Positions 1-7,394 of a DNA stretch of 14,785 nucleotides are shown piece after piece; the first letter of the stretch is position 1; each line of letters starts with the position of its first letter. The stretch covers positions 1-14,785 of the forward strand of contig JAKADE010000028.1 in NCBI GenBank assembly GCA_021820785.1, written 5' to 3'. The notes beneath the pieces are model-generated. The model worked only from the letters and a program-made list of their open reading frames with translations, was not told where the DNA came from and searched no databases. This DNA is from Pseudomonadota bacterium (GTDB lineage: Bacteria; Pseudomonadota; Gammaproteobacteria; Steroidobacterales; Steroidobacteraceae). Position numbers and translations under genes: made by a program.

Positions 1-789
1 CCAGACGTTGGCTGGAGTCGCCTCCAGTACCAGGCCCTTACCCGCCGCTACGCTGGAGAACTCGCGGCGAATTTCATCGCAGATCCGCGCCAGCGAGAAG
101 TCGGTGATCTCGGGTTTGATCGCGCCAGATTCGAGCTTGCTGATGTCGAGCAGCGCATTGAGCAGTCGCGACATCGCGCCGATGGCCTTCTCCTGCTGCG
201 TCAGCGCTTCGGTGAGCAGAGGATCGCGGACGGTCCGGCGCAACGTGCCGTTGAGGAGTGCGAGCGCTTGCAGCGGTTGACGCAGGTCATGGCTCGCGGT
301 GGCCAAAAAACGACTCTTACCCTGGTTCGCGCGATCGGCACTCTCACGCGCCAGATCGGCAAGTTCGCGTGCCTCCTCAGCTACCGCCCGCGCCGCAATC
401 AATTCCTTCTGAATGCGTTGCCGATCGCTGACGTCGCGGATCGCAGCGACGACCAGGGTCTCGCCACCGTCGACGACTGGGCTGAGACTGATCTCCACGG
501 GAAATTCGGACGCATCACGCCGCAATCCGTAAAGCTCGAGATTCTGCCCCATGGGACGGGCCCGCATGTGCGCGCGGTAACTGGCGCGGTGCTCCAGGTG
601 ACGGGTTCTGAATCGCTCCGGCAGGAGCGTCTCGACGGGCCGTCCCACGATTTCCTCGCGGGTATAACCGAAGAGTGCGAACACCTGTCGGTTGACAAAC
701 CGTACCAATCCAGCGGCATCGACGATGAGCATGGCATCGGGTGCCGCTTCGAGTGCGCTGCGCGCGAGTTCTGGGGGCGTCAAGCGCAT
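1..789 (-). CDS. PAS-domain sensor histidine kinase, 3' end missing
   Basis: This is the first 263 codons of a two-component sensor kinase that runs off the left edge without a stop. The reading frame is continuous from the ATG at 789. A Shine-Dalgarno AAAGGAAG at 798-805 lies 8 nt before the ATG and supports this start. Residues ~11-122 read as a PAS domain (VDAAGLVRFVNRQ, GYTREEIVGRPVETLLPE, GSEFPVEISL-type strand, AAIRDVSDR). Residues ~124-157 are an Ala/Glu/Arg-rich probable coiled coil. A HisKA phosphoacceptor helix follows, with H167 in ATASHDLRQPLQAL and LLDISKLESG at 213-222. No signal peptide or membrane segment is seen, so this part looks cytosolic. The SHDLRQP variant of the H-box is common in hybrid kinases carrying receiver domains, but the ATPase and any receiver lie outside the window. 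It is divergent from the hydrogenase operon and could regulate it, though this is only suggested by position. Confidence 0.9.
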   Translation of the reverse strand, partial: MRLTPPELARSALEAAPDAMLIVDAAGLVRFVNRQVFALFGYTREEIVGRPVETLLPERFRTRHLEHRASYRAHMRARPMGQNLELYGLRRDASEFPVEISLSPVVDGGETLVVAAIRDVSDRQRIQKELIAARAVAEEARELADLARESADRANQGKSRFLATASHDLRQPLQALALLNGTLRRTVRDPLLTEALTQQEKAIGAMSRLLNALLDISKLESGAIKPEITDFSLARICDEIRREFSSVAAGKGLVLEATPANVW

Positions 790-853
790 GACGAGCGCTT
801 CCTTTGGATATTCCCTGAATTGACCTGATCAGCACGCTGACCGTGCGGATGCT

Positions 854-868
854 GCCGGCGTCGCCGGC
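854..868. repeat. 15-bp near-perfect palindrome upstream of the kinase
   Basis: GCCGGCG at 854-860, one T, then CGCCGGC at 862-868 form a seven-pair inverted repeat with a 1-nt centre, about 65 nt upstream of the kinase ATG. It could be an operator half-site pair or a DNA hairpin. It is too tightly centred to be a normal RNA stem-loop. GC-rich palindromes also arise by chance in DNA of this composition. Confidence 0.4.
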
Positions 869-941
869 GAGCACCACGCCTCGCAGCCGCGGCGATTTCG
901 TTCGATCCCCGGCGCTTTCGCGCGTCGATCGTCGATATACA

Positions 942-972
942 CCGGCGCTGAGGATACTTTTTTTTACGCCGG
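942..972. repeat. Spaced inverted repeat around a T8 tract
   Basis: CCGGCG at 942-947 and CGCCGG at 967-972 are exact inverted copies, 19 nt apart. The run of eight T at 958-965 lies between the arms. Because the T tract is inside the loop rather than after the stem, it does not have the form of an intrinsic terminator on either strand. A regulator-binding site or chance are both possible. Confidence 0.3.
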
Positions 973-1242
973 CTGCGCAAATGCGATCTGGACCCACTCT
1001 CGAAAAAAACCTCTCGCGGGCACAAAACGGAACTGCGGCAGGGCGTAAGAGATCCAGTCCGTCCAGCCGCAGCGCTGCGCGGGCGCGCTCGCGCCGGTTG
1101 CAAATCGTGAGTTTCGCCTCTTTTGGCGTCGCGCATGGGTAGAGACATCTCTTCCGCGCCGTAATGGTCCGTATATCTACGAAGACGAACCGCCACACGT
1201 CGGTGGCAGCATCCCAGGCCTGCACGGATCGAGGGATGTTGG

Positions 1243-1716
1243 GTGGAAAGCTCGATCGTTCTTGGAGTCGGCAACGTTCTGCTCAGCGACGACGGCGCGG
1301 GGGTTCATGCGGCAACAACTCTTGCGCAGCGTCTGCCGGAGGCGTCCGGCGTCCGCGTCATCGATGCCGGTACACTCAGCTTCACGCTCCTCGAATATCT
1401 GGAAGACGCACAACGTCTGGTCATATTCGATGCCGGCGAGTTCGGCGCCGAGCCGGGTGAAGTCCGTTGTCTCGAATGCGAAGCGCTGGACGGATTCCTC
1501 GCTGATGGGGCGCGCAAGCGTTCCATCCACGAGATCGGGCTCGCCGACCTGCTCGGCATGGCGCGGCTGCGGGACAAATTGCCGACCCGGCGTGCACTCA
1601 TCTGTATCCAGGCCTGCAATCTGAACTGGGGACTTGAGCCGAGCGCGCCAGTCCGTGCCGGTATACAGCAGGCTGCCGAAATGGCGCTACGTGTGCTCGA
1701 GCGCTGGCAGCCATGA
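1243..1716 (+). CDS. [NiFe]-hydrogenase maturation protease (HupD/HyaD/HybD family)
   Basis: A 157-residue peptidase of family M52, the usual size, which removes the C-terminal tail of a hydrogenase large subunit after nickel insertion. It begins with the family's N-terminal GVGN motif (8-11). Three residues align with the nickel-sensing ligands of E. coli HybD: D17 in LLSDDGAGV (Glu in HybD), D63 in VIFDAGEFG, and H96 in SIHEIGL. The start is GTG at 1243, with GAGGGA at 1231-1236 six nt upstream; no better in-frame start exists. It is the first gene of the operon, and its stop overlaps the next start (ATGA at 1713-1716). The likely substrate is the large subunit at 5275-7017, whose tail follows the last active-site motif. 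Its position ahead of the structural genes is less usual than one behind them. Confidence 0.93.
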   Translation: MESSIVLGVGNVLLSDDGAGVHAATTLAQRLPEASGVRVIDAGTLSFTLLEYLEDAQRLVIFDAGEFGAEPGEVRCLECEALDGFLADGARKRSIHEIGLADLLGMARLRDKLPTRRALICIQACNLNWGLEPSAPVRAGIQQAAEMALRVLERWQP

Positions 1717-2174
1717 GTACTCTGGGCGGCATCCCGATCCATGTCGAGCCGGCGGGCACTCCACTGGTCGCAAGCACCCGCGGTGCCGGCCTTGGAGCGA
1801 TTCTCTCGGAACTCGCCACGTTGCTCGAGGCACTGCGGCGCACTGGTTCGGAGGGCGCGCTCGATCTGCGCAGCCTGCCCCTGGGTCCTGACGAGCTGGA
1901 TCGCCTGCAACGCATCCTGGGCTGGGGCGAAGTGGATATCCGGATCGACGCCAACGGCGAGAGCCGCATCCGCGAAACGGCGGTCAGCGGCCTCTGGTGG
2001 ACGGAGCATCGCGATGCCGCCGGCGCGCTACTCGCCGTTCTGATCGAAGTCGCACGCGTTCCGAACATCCTGGTGCCGGCCGACGAGGATATTGCGCTCG
2101 CAGCGATACAGCTTCGAGTCGAAGCCGCGGCGCAGTGCGCCACATCTGGGGAGAGCCCGCATGGCACGACCTGA
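1713..2174 (+). CDS. Short HupH/HyaF-type hydrogenase expression protein
   Basis: A 153-residue protein resembling the C-terminal domain of HupH/HyaF, accessory proteins thought to help mature or protect the hydrogenase small subunit. The recognisable part is residues ~55-125: LPLGPDELDRLQRILGWGEV, then a strand run with SRIRETAVSGLWW and EVARVPNI. Full-length relatives run to roughly 280 residues, so the N-terminal half is reduced to a short lead-in. The ATG lies in an ATGA overlap with the protease stop, with only a weak Shine-Dalgarno, so translation is probably coupled. Its last 14 nt overlap the start of the small-subunit gene. Location directly before that gene fits a role in small-subunit assembly. 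The assignment rests on motif resemblance and context. Confidence 0.75.
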   Translation: MSTLGGIPIHVEPAGTPLVASTRGAGLGAILSELATLLEALRRTGSEGALDLRSLPLGPDELDRLQRILGWGEVDIRIDANGESRIRETAVSGLWWTEHRDAAGALLAVLIEVARVPNILVPADEDIALAAIQLRVEAAAQCATSGESPHGTT

Positions 2175-3285
2175 GACCGAGCCGACGATAGGCGAGCTTC
2201 TTGATCGCAACGGTGTCAGCCGCCGCAGTTTTCTCAAATACTGTGCCGCGATGGCCTCGCTCCTGGCGCTGCCGCCGGTCGCTGCCCGCGCGATGGCGGC
2301 ACAATTGCGGGCCGCGCGACGTCCGTCGGTCATATATCTGTCCTTCCAGGAGTGTACCGGTTGTCTCGAGTCGTTCACCCGATCGTTCGCGCCGACCATC
2401 GAGAACCTGATCTTCAACGTAATCTCGCTGGATTACGACGATACTCTCATGGCTGCTGCTGGAGCGCAGGCAGAAAACGCGCGGGCGCAGGCCATGGAGG
2501 CGAACTACGGAAAGTATCTCCTCGTGGTCGATGGCGCCGTCCCGGTTGCAGAAGGTGGTGTGTACCACTGCGCCGCAGGCCGCACCGGCATCGACATCCT
2601 CACTGACTGTGCCAAGGGTGCTGCAGCGATCGTTGCGGTTGGTACCTGCGCATCATTCGGCGGACTCCCGTACGCCGATCCGAATCCGACCGGTGCGCGG
2701 GCGATCTCGGCACTGGTGCCGGACAAGCCGGTGATCAATGTGTCGGGTTGCCCTCCCATCCCGGAGGTAATCGCCGGGACACTTCTGCAGTACGTGACTA
2801 CCGGGCGGGCGCCGGATTTAGATGAACACCTGCGGCCGACCGTCTTCTACGGCAACAGCATTCATGACCGCTGTTATCGCCGTCCATTCTATGACCGCGG
2901 AGAATTCGCCAGGACCTTCGATGACGAGGGGGCACGCAACGGGTGGTGCCTGTACGAGCTCGGCTGCAAGGGGCCGACCACCTACAACGCCTGCGCGACG
3001 GTTAAATGGAACAATGCGGTAAGTTTCCCGATCCAGTCGGGGCATCCCTGTCTCGGGTGCGCTGAGCCGGATTTCTGGGACAGAGGCAGCTTCTACAGCC
3101 CGATCCCCACCGCTCGCTGGGGTAAGGCGGGCGAGGTGAGCGCCGCGCAGGCGGGCACACTCGCCGCAGGCGCAGCGCTCACTGGTGTCGCCATTGGTGC
3201 CGGCAGCGTCGTGTTGGCACGCAGGAGAATCAGCCGCCATCAGCGCACACCGAGTTCCGAGCCCGAGTCACGCAACGAGGAGTAA
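2161..3285 (+). CDS. hynS: [NiFe]-hydrogenase small subunit, Tat-exported, membrane-anchored
   Basis: The 374-residue electron-transfer subunit holding three Fe-S clusters. A Tat signal is plain: SRRSFLK at 20-26, a hydrophobic stretch to ~40, and probable cleavage near 46. Proximal [4Fe-4S] ligands are C65 and C68 (ECTGC), C163 (VGTCASFGG) and C197 (VSGCPP). Distal cluster ligands are H235, C238, C263 and C269. Medial cluster ligands are C278, C297 and C300 (HPCLGC). The two extra cysteines of O2-tolerant group 1d enzymes are absent: the positions are G67 and G168. A hydrophobic helix at ~329-353 followed by RRR anchors the C terminus in the inner membrane. The ATG at 2161 is chosen because GGGGAG lies 8 nt upstream and the Tat motif follows; an upstream in-frame ATG at 2092 lies inside hupH. 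The gene is the first of a small-isp1-isp2-large block. Confidence 0.97.
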   Translation: MARPETEPTIGELLDRNGVSRRSFLKYCAAMASLLALPPVAARAMAAQLRAARRPSVIYLSFQECTGCLESFTRSFAPTIENLIFNVISLDYDDTLMAAAGAQAENARAQAMEANYGKYLLVVDGAVPVAEGGVYHCAAGRTGIDILTDCAKGAAAIVAVGTCASFGGLPYADPNPTGARAISALVPDKPVINVSGCPPIPEVIAGTLLQYVTTGRAPDLDEHLRPTVFYGNSIHDRCYRRPFYDRGEFARTFDDEGARNGWCLYELGCKGPTTYNACATVKWNNAVSFPIQSGHPCLGCAEPDFWDRGSFYSPIPTARWGKAGEVSAAQAGTLAAGAALTGVAIGAGSVVLARRRISRHQRTPSSEPESRNEE

Positions 3286-3289
3286 AGCC

Positions 3290-3949
3290 ATGGACCTCGT
3301 CGATTTCGCTCGTGGACCAGGATTGAAGATCGCATTCGTCGTGTTCTTCGTCGGCGTCTTCTGGCGTCTCGTGAACGTGATGCTGCTGCGGCACAGACGG
3401 ATGATGAGCGAGCCGCGGCGCAGCGTTGCTGCAGCAATCCTCGGTGGAATCAAGGGGATGGGGTCGCGCTCATGGCCGCACCCGGAATTCATCAAGCGGA
3501 CGGTGACCGGGGAGGCCCTCGGATACTCCTACCATATTGGTCTGTTCATCGTCATTCTCTTCTTCGCGCCGCACATCATCTTCTTCGGGAGCTTTGCCGG
3601 AATACGATGGCCGGCGCTGCCGAGCAGCGTCATCACGATCTTCGCCGTCATCACGCTCACGCTGTTCGTTGCCGTGCTCTCGCGCCGCCTCGGACATCCA
3701 GTGCTGCGTCGCCTGTCGAATTTCGACGACTACTTCAGCTGGTTCATCGTGGCCCTCGTGCTCGTGACGGGCCTGATGGCGACGGCACACATTGGCGGGC
3801 CATACCAGAGAATTCTCGGGCTGCACATTCTCAGCTTTGATCTGCTGCTCATCTGGTATCCCTTCGGAAAACTCATGCATTCGTTCTACATCTTTCCAAC
3901 CCGCGCGGTCGACGGTTACCTCATGACCCGAAAGGGGGCGCCATCGTGA
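3290..3949 (+). CDS. isp1: Isp1 cytochrome b membrane subunit (NarI-like)
   Basis: A 219-residue integral membrane protein of the NarI/Isp1 type, which takes electrons from the periplasmic hydrogenase through b-type hemes. Hydrophobic helices are seen at about 11-33, 80-100, 112-131, 148-166 and 176-198. Candidate heme-ligating histidines are H82 and H95 in helix 2 and H179 and H197 in helix 5, the same pattern as the gamma subunit of nitrate reductase; H167 also lies at a helix end. The ATG at 3290 has GAGGAG seven nt upstream and sits 4 nt after the small-subunit stop. The next gene's GTG overlaps this stop (GTGA). Its position between the small subunit and an HdrD-like gene is diagnostic of Isp-type hydrogenases. 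Confidence 0.92.
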   Translation: MDLVDFARGPGLKIAFVVFFVGVFWRLVNVMLLRHRRMMSEPRRSVAAAILGGIKGMGSRSWPHPEFIKRTVTGEALGYSYHIGLFIVILFFAPHIIFFGSFAGIRWPALPSSVITIFAVITLTLFVAVLSRRLGHPVLRRLSNFDDYFSWFIVALVLVTGLMATAHIGGPYQRILGLHILSFDLLLIWYPFGKLMHSFYIFPTRAVDGYLMTRKGAPS

Positions 3950-5262
3950 CTTACTCATCTGGCGAGCTGCACGCGAACCTCGCGCCGGAACAGGCCGGGA
4001 TCGGAGAGCGGGAACGGGTTGCGGGCGCGATGCGCGGTTTCGCCCGAGAGTTCGGTGCGCTGAGCGCGCTTCGCCTGGAGGCGTGTGTGCACTGCGGAAT
4101 GTGCGCCGATGCGTGTCACTTCTACATCGCGACCGAGGATCCACAGTATACCCCGGTGCTCAAGGTTGAGCCGTTCAAGCAGGCCTTCAAGCGCGAGGCG
4201 GGCGCATTTGCGCCGCTGTTCCGCTGGTTTGGGCTGAAACCTAAGGTCACCGCAGGAGAGCTCGAGCGTTGGCAGCATCTGCTCTATGACAGCTGCAATC
4301 TCTGCGGTCGGTGTTCGCTGATGTGCCCCATGGGAATCGATATCACTGAATTGATCGAACAGGCACGCCGCGGAATGTTCGAAGCAGGACTTGCCCCGAA
4401 GGAACTGTACGAAAAGGCGGCATATCAGCGGCACAGCGGTCAACCTGAGCCTACGGACGAGCCTTACCGCGAGCAATTGCTTGCAATCGGCCGGCGGTTC
4501 AATGTGGACATACCGCTGGATAAATCGCACGCGGAAGTGATGCTGACGATCCCGAGAACCGATATCGAGCACTATCCGGCAGCGGTCGCCGCACTTGCGC
4601 GCGTCATGGCGCACATGAAGGTGGACTGCACGTTCCGCACCGATGGGTTGATCGCCGAGAACTACGGGTACTATGCCGGCGGCCGCGATTGGCAACGGCG
4701 TATCAGCATGCGACTGATCGATGAGGCCGTGGCGTGCCGTGCCAAGATTTTGATCGTCCCGGAGTGCGGCCACGCGTATTCGGCATTGCGCTGGGAGGCG
4801 GCGGAACTGCTCGGGCGGCCGCTGCCATTCAAGGTCCAGCACATCTCGGAATACCTCGCCGATGCGCTCGAGGCGGGACGGTTGCAGCTGCGGCCTGCCG
4901 ACACCGGTGTGACTGCGTTTCACGATCCCTGCCAGCTGGTGCGAAAGGGCGGCATCACCGATGCCCCGCGCCGATTGATGCGGGCTATGGGCATCGAGCC
5001 GACAGAAACCGTGCGGCACATCGGATACAACATCTGCTGCGGTGGCGGTGGCGGAGTATTCGACATCAAGCGCGCCGCGCCGCTTCGCTACAGGGTTGTC
5101 GAAGAGAAGTTCAATGAAATCGACCAGACCGGGGCACGGACATTTCTTACGAGCTGTTCGGATTGCCGGCGGACATTCGATGACGGGAAGCAGCACTTCA
5201 ACTGGCAGCAGACGCCGGAAAGCCTGCTGGAGCTGCTCGCCGATCACCTCCAGAGCGCATAA
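3946..5262 (+). CDS. isp2: Isp2 HdrD-like iron-sulfur protein
   Basis: A 438-residue cytoplasmic protein related to the HdrD subunit of heterodisulfide reductase and to DsrK. Two CxxCxxCxxxC ferredoxin motifs bind [4Fe-4S] clusters: C47/C50/C53/C57 and C117/C120/C123/C127, the second ending in CP. The C-terminal half carries a complete CCG domain (C329 in HDPCQ, C364-C365 in NICCGGGGG, C404 and C407 in SCSDC). That spacing is typical of a non-cubane [4Fe-4S] cluster. An earlier CCG copy is degenerate, with only C274 in PECGH. No signal peptide or membrane segment is seen. The GTG start at 3946 overlaps the isp1 stop by four bases, with AAGGGGG about 8 nt upstream. It probably forms an electron-transfer module with Isp1; the natural acceptor of Isp2 proteins is not settled. 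Confidence 0.93.
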   Translation: MTYSSGELHANLAPEQAGIGERERVAGAMRGFAREFGALSALRLEACVHCGMCADACHFYIATEDPQYTPVLKVEPFKQAFKREAGAFAPLFRWFGLKPKVTAGELERWQHLLYDSCNLCGRCSLMCPMGIDITELIEQARRGMFEAGLAPKELYEKAAYQRHSGQPEPTDEPYREQLLAIGRRFNVDIPLDKSHAEVMLTIPRTDIEHYPAAVAALARVMAHMKVDCTFRTDGLIAENYGYYAGGRDWQRRISMRLIDEAVACRAKILIVPECGHAYSALRWEAAELLGRPLPFKVQHISEYLADALEAGRLQLRPADTGVTAFHDPCQLVRKGGITDAPRRLMRAMGIEPTETVRHIGYNICCGGGGGVFDIKRAAPLRYRVVEEKFNEIDQTGARTFLTSCSDCRRTFDDGKQHFNWQQTPESLLELLADHLQSA

Positions 5263-5274
5263 GAGGGGCATTCG

Positions 5275-7017
5275 ATGAGCACGCAGACGATAGTGGTCGA
5301 TCCGATCACGCGCATCGAGGGTCATTTACGCATCGAGGCGCAGATGGATGGAAACGTGATCTCGAATGCGATCAGTTCCGGGACCATGGTGCGCGGGATC
5401 GAGATCATCCTGCGCGACCGGGACCCGCGCGACGCATGGGCTTTCGCGCAACGGATTTGCGGCGTGTGCACGCTCGTGCACGGCATCGCTTCGGTACGCG
5501 CGGTCGAGGATGCGCTGCAATACGATATTCCACCGAACGCGAATCTGATCCGGAATCTGATGATTGGCGCGCAGTTCGTGCACGATCACGTCATGCATTT
5601 CTATCATCTGCATGCACTCGACTGGGTGGACGTCGTCTCGGCGCTGTCGGCGGATCCAAAGGAGACCTCGAGCCTGGCACAGTCGATTTCGACGTTTCCG
5701 ATGTCTTCACCCGGATATTTCGCGGACGTGCAGCGCCGGGTGAAGACGCTCGTGGAGTCCGGGCAGCTCGGGATTTTCGCCAACGGATACTGGGGCCATC
5801 CCGCGTACAAGCTGCCCCCGGCTGCGAATCTGCTCGCAGTTGCGCACTATCTGGAAGCGCTGGCATGGCAGCGTAGAGCGGCTGAATTGCATGCGATCTT
5901 CGGCGGTAAGAACCCGCATCCGAATTTCGTGGTTGGTGGCAGTCCCGTCGGCATCAGCGTGCACGAAACGAGCGGAACCGGTACGACAGCCGTCAATACG
6001 GTGGGTCTGGCGCGGGTGGCGGACATCATCGGGCACATGCAGAGCTTTGTCGATCAGGTGTATCTGCCCGATACGCTGGCGATCGCGTCGTTCTACAAGG
6101 ATTGGCTGACGCCGGGACACGGTGAAGGCGTAGGGAACTTCCTATGCTACGGGGATTTCCCGGCGAGCGGTATCCCGAATCCGACGCAGATGATGATTCC
6201 GCGGGGCGCCATCCTCGGGCGCGATCTGTCCCGGATTCACGAAGTCGACCTGAATGCAGAAGAGGAAATCGAGGAGTTCGTGGCCCACTCCTGGTACGAC
6301 TACACGAGCGGCAAGGGCTCGGGCCTTCATCCTTACGAGGGACAGACCCACCTGCACTACACGGGACCAAAGCCGCCGTACGCGCACCTCGATCCGACAG
6401 CGAGCTATTCGTGGCTGAAATCGCCCCGCTGGAAAGGTCATCCGATGGAAGTGGGGCCCCTCGCGCGGGTCCTGATGCTGTACGCGAGCGGGCACGAGCC
6501 GACCCGTGAGCTTGCCGACAAATCCCTCGCGCAGCTGAATGTGCCGCTTGCCGCGATGTATTCGACTCTGGGCCGTACCGCGGCGCGTACGCTCGAGGCG
6601 AAAATCATCGCCGATGCCATGTCCGGCTGGTATCAGGCCCTCATGAAGAATATCAATACAGGCGATGTCCACACCTTCAATGCGCAACGTTGGGATCCGC
6701 GGTTCTGGCCATCCCATGCCAAGGGCGTCGGTTTTACCGAGGCACCTCGCGGTGCGCTCGCTCATTGGGTCGTGATTGACGACGGCCTCATCAGCAACTA
6801 CCAGGCGGTGGTGCCGAGCACCTGGAACGCGGGTCCGCGCGATTCTGCTGGCCGGGAGGGCCCGTATGAAGCATCGCTCAAAGGTCAGTCGCTGGCCGTT
6901 CTTGATCAGCCGCTCGAGATTCTGCGTACCATCCACAGTTTCGACCCGTGCATCGCCTGTGCGGTCCATCTGAGCGCGCCGGGCGGTGCGGACCTTCTGC
7001 AGGTCAGAGTGCTCTGA
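5275..7017 (+). CDS. hynL: [NiFe]-hydrogenase large (catalytic) subunit
   Basis: The 580-residue subunit holding the Ni-Fe(CN)2CO site that splits H2. The N-terminal L1 motif is RICGVCTLVH, giving nickel ligands C62 and C65 and H69. The C-terminal L2 motif is DPCIACAVH, with C559, C562 and H565. Fifteen residues follow H565 and should be cut off by the maturation protease, most likely the one at 1243-1716. VDPITRIEGH near the start is also characteristic. It has no signal peptide; large subunits are exported with the Tat-bearing small subunit. The ATG has AGAGGGG six nt upstream and follows isp2 by 12 nt. Separation from the small-subunit gene by isp1-isp2 supports group 1e (Isp-type) assignment. 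Confidence 0.97.
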   Translation: MSTQTIVVDPITRIEGHLRIEAQMDGNVISNAISSGTMVRGIEIILRDRDPRDAWAFAQRICGVCTLVHGIASVRAVEDALQYDIPPNANLIRNLMIGAQFVHDHVMHFYHLHALDWVDVVSALSADPKETSSLAQSISTFPMSSPGYFADVQRRVKTLVESGQLGIFANGYWGHPAYKLPPAANLLAVAHYLEALAWQRRAAELHAIFGGKNPHPNFVVGGSPVGISVHETSGTGTTAVNTVGLARVADIIGHMQSFVDQVYLPDTLAIASFYKDWLTPGHGEGVGNFLCYGDFPASGIPNPTQMMIPRGAILGRDLSRIHEVDLNAEEEIEEFVAHSWYDYTSGKGSGLHPYEGQTHLHYTGPKPPYAHLDPTASYSWLKSPRWKGHPMEVGPLARVLMLYASGHEPTRELADKSLAQLNVPLAAMYSTLGRTAARTLEAKIIADAMSGWYQALMKNINTGDVHTFNAQRWDPRFWPSHAKGVGFTEAPRGALAHWVVIDDGLISNYQAVVPSTWNAGPRDSAGREGPYEASLKGQSLAVLDQPLEILRTIHSFDPCIACAVHLSAPGGADLLQVRVL

Positions 7018-7037
7018 GGCTCACAGGATTCGCACCC

Positions 7038-7394
7038 ATGCACGAACTTGCGGTCTGCCAGGGATTGCTTCGGGAAGTCGAGGCGGTGGCGCGGGCACAC
7101 GAAGCGGAGCGGGTGGTCGGGGTGACGGTGCGTGTCGGGCCGCTGTCGGGAGTCGAGCCCGATCTGCTCGAGAGTGCCTTTCCATTGGCGAGCGCCGGAA
7201 CGAACGTCGCGCACGCGCATCTCGTGATCGAGCGCGCGCCGATCCGTGTCCGTTGTCTCATCTGTGCGCGGGAATCGGAGGTTCCCAGTACCCGCCTGCT
7301 CTGCGTGCACTGCGGCGAGTGGCGCGTCGAGCTGCTGAGCGGCACGGAGCTGCTGTTAACCCGAGTCGAGCTGACCAGGGGCGGCAATGCTTGA
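7038..7394 (+). CDS. hypA: HypA-type hydrogenase nickel-insertion chaperone
   Basis: A 118-residue protein that delivers nickel to the large-subunit precursor together with HypB. The nickel site is the N-terminal MHE, with H2 as ligand. The structural zinc site is C73/C76 (CLIC) and C89/C92 (CVHC). Length matches the family, about 113-118 residues. The ATG at 7038 is fixed by the required His2; AGGA at 7025-7028 lies 9 nt upstream. It sits 20 nt after the large subunit and overlaps the next gene by 8 nt. No hypB, C, D, E or F is in the window, so this is either a dedicated second copy or a gene detached from the main hyp cluster. Confidence 0.93.
   Translation: MHELAVCQGLLREVEAVARAHEAERVVGVTVRVGPLSGVEPDLLESAFPLASAGTNVAHAHLVIERAPIRVRCLICARESEVPSTRLLCVHCGEWRVELLSGTELLLTRVELTRGGNA

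Larger units (their letters stand above)
790..1242. other. Divergent intergenic region, no gene seen
   Basis: These 453 nt separate the minus-strand kinase from the plus-strand hydrogenase operon, so promoters for both should lie here. The open frames crossing it are Arg/Ser-rich with no family resemblance and look like chance frames in GC-rich DNA. I scanned for a sigma-54 GG-N10-GC element and found only poor matches. I saw no convincing -35/-10 pair and no FNR half-site pair. Visible structure is a 15-bp palindrome (854-868) and a spaced inverted repeat around a run of eight T (942-972), listed separately. CTGATCAG near 825 is an 8-bp palindrome just upstream of the kinase ribosome-binding site. 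Confidence 0.6.

Noticed and set aside
942..972. Intrinsic terminator at the T8 tract
   Set aside because: The T run is in the loop between the two arms rather than after a stem, on either strand.
843..1142. 99-codon plus-strand open frame in the divergent intergenic region
   Set aside because: It is Arg/Ser-rich low-complexity sequence with no ribosome-binding site and no family resemblance, as expected by chance in GC-rich DNA.
1201..1224. Sigma-54 promoter around the TGGCAG at 1204
   Set aside because: The GG-to-GC spacing is wrong and no TTGC element follows; all other GG-N10-GC candidates in both intergenic regions match poorly.
3955..5325. 456-codon open frame antisense to isp2
   Set aside because: Isp2 is clearly coding with cluster motifs; the antisense frame is His/Arg-rich and has no recognisable domain. 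It is a shadow of codon bias.
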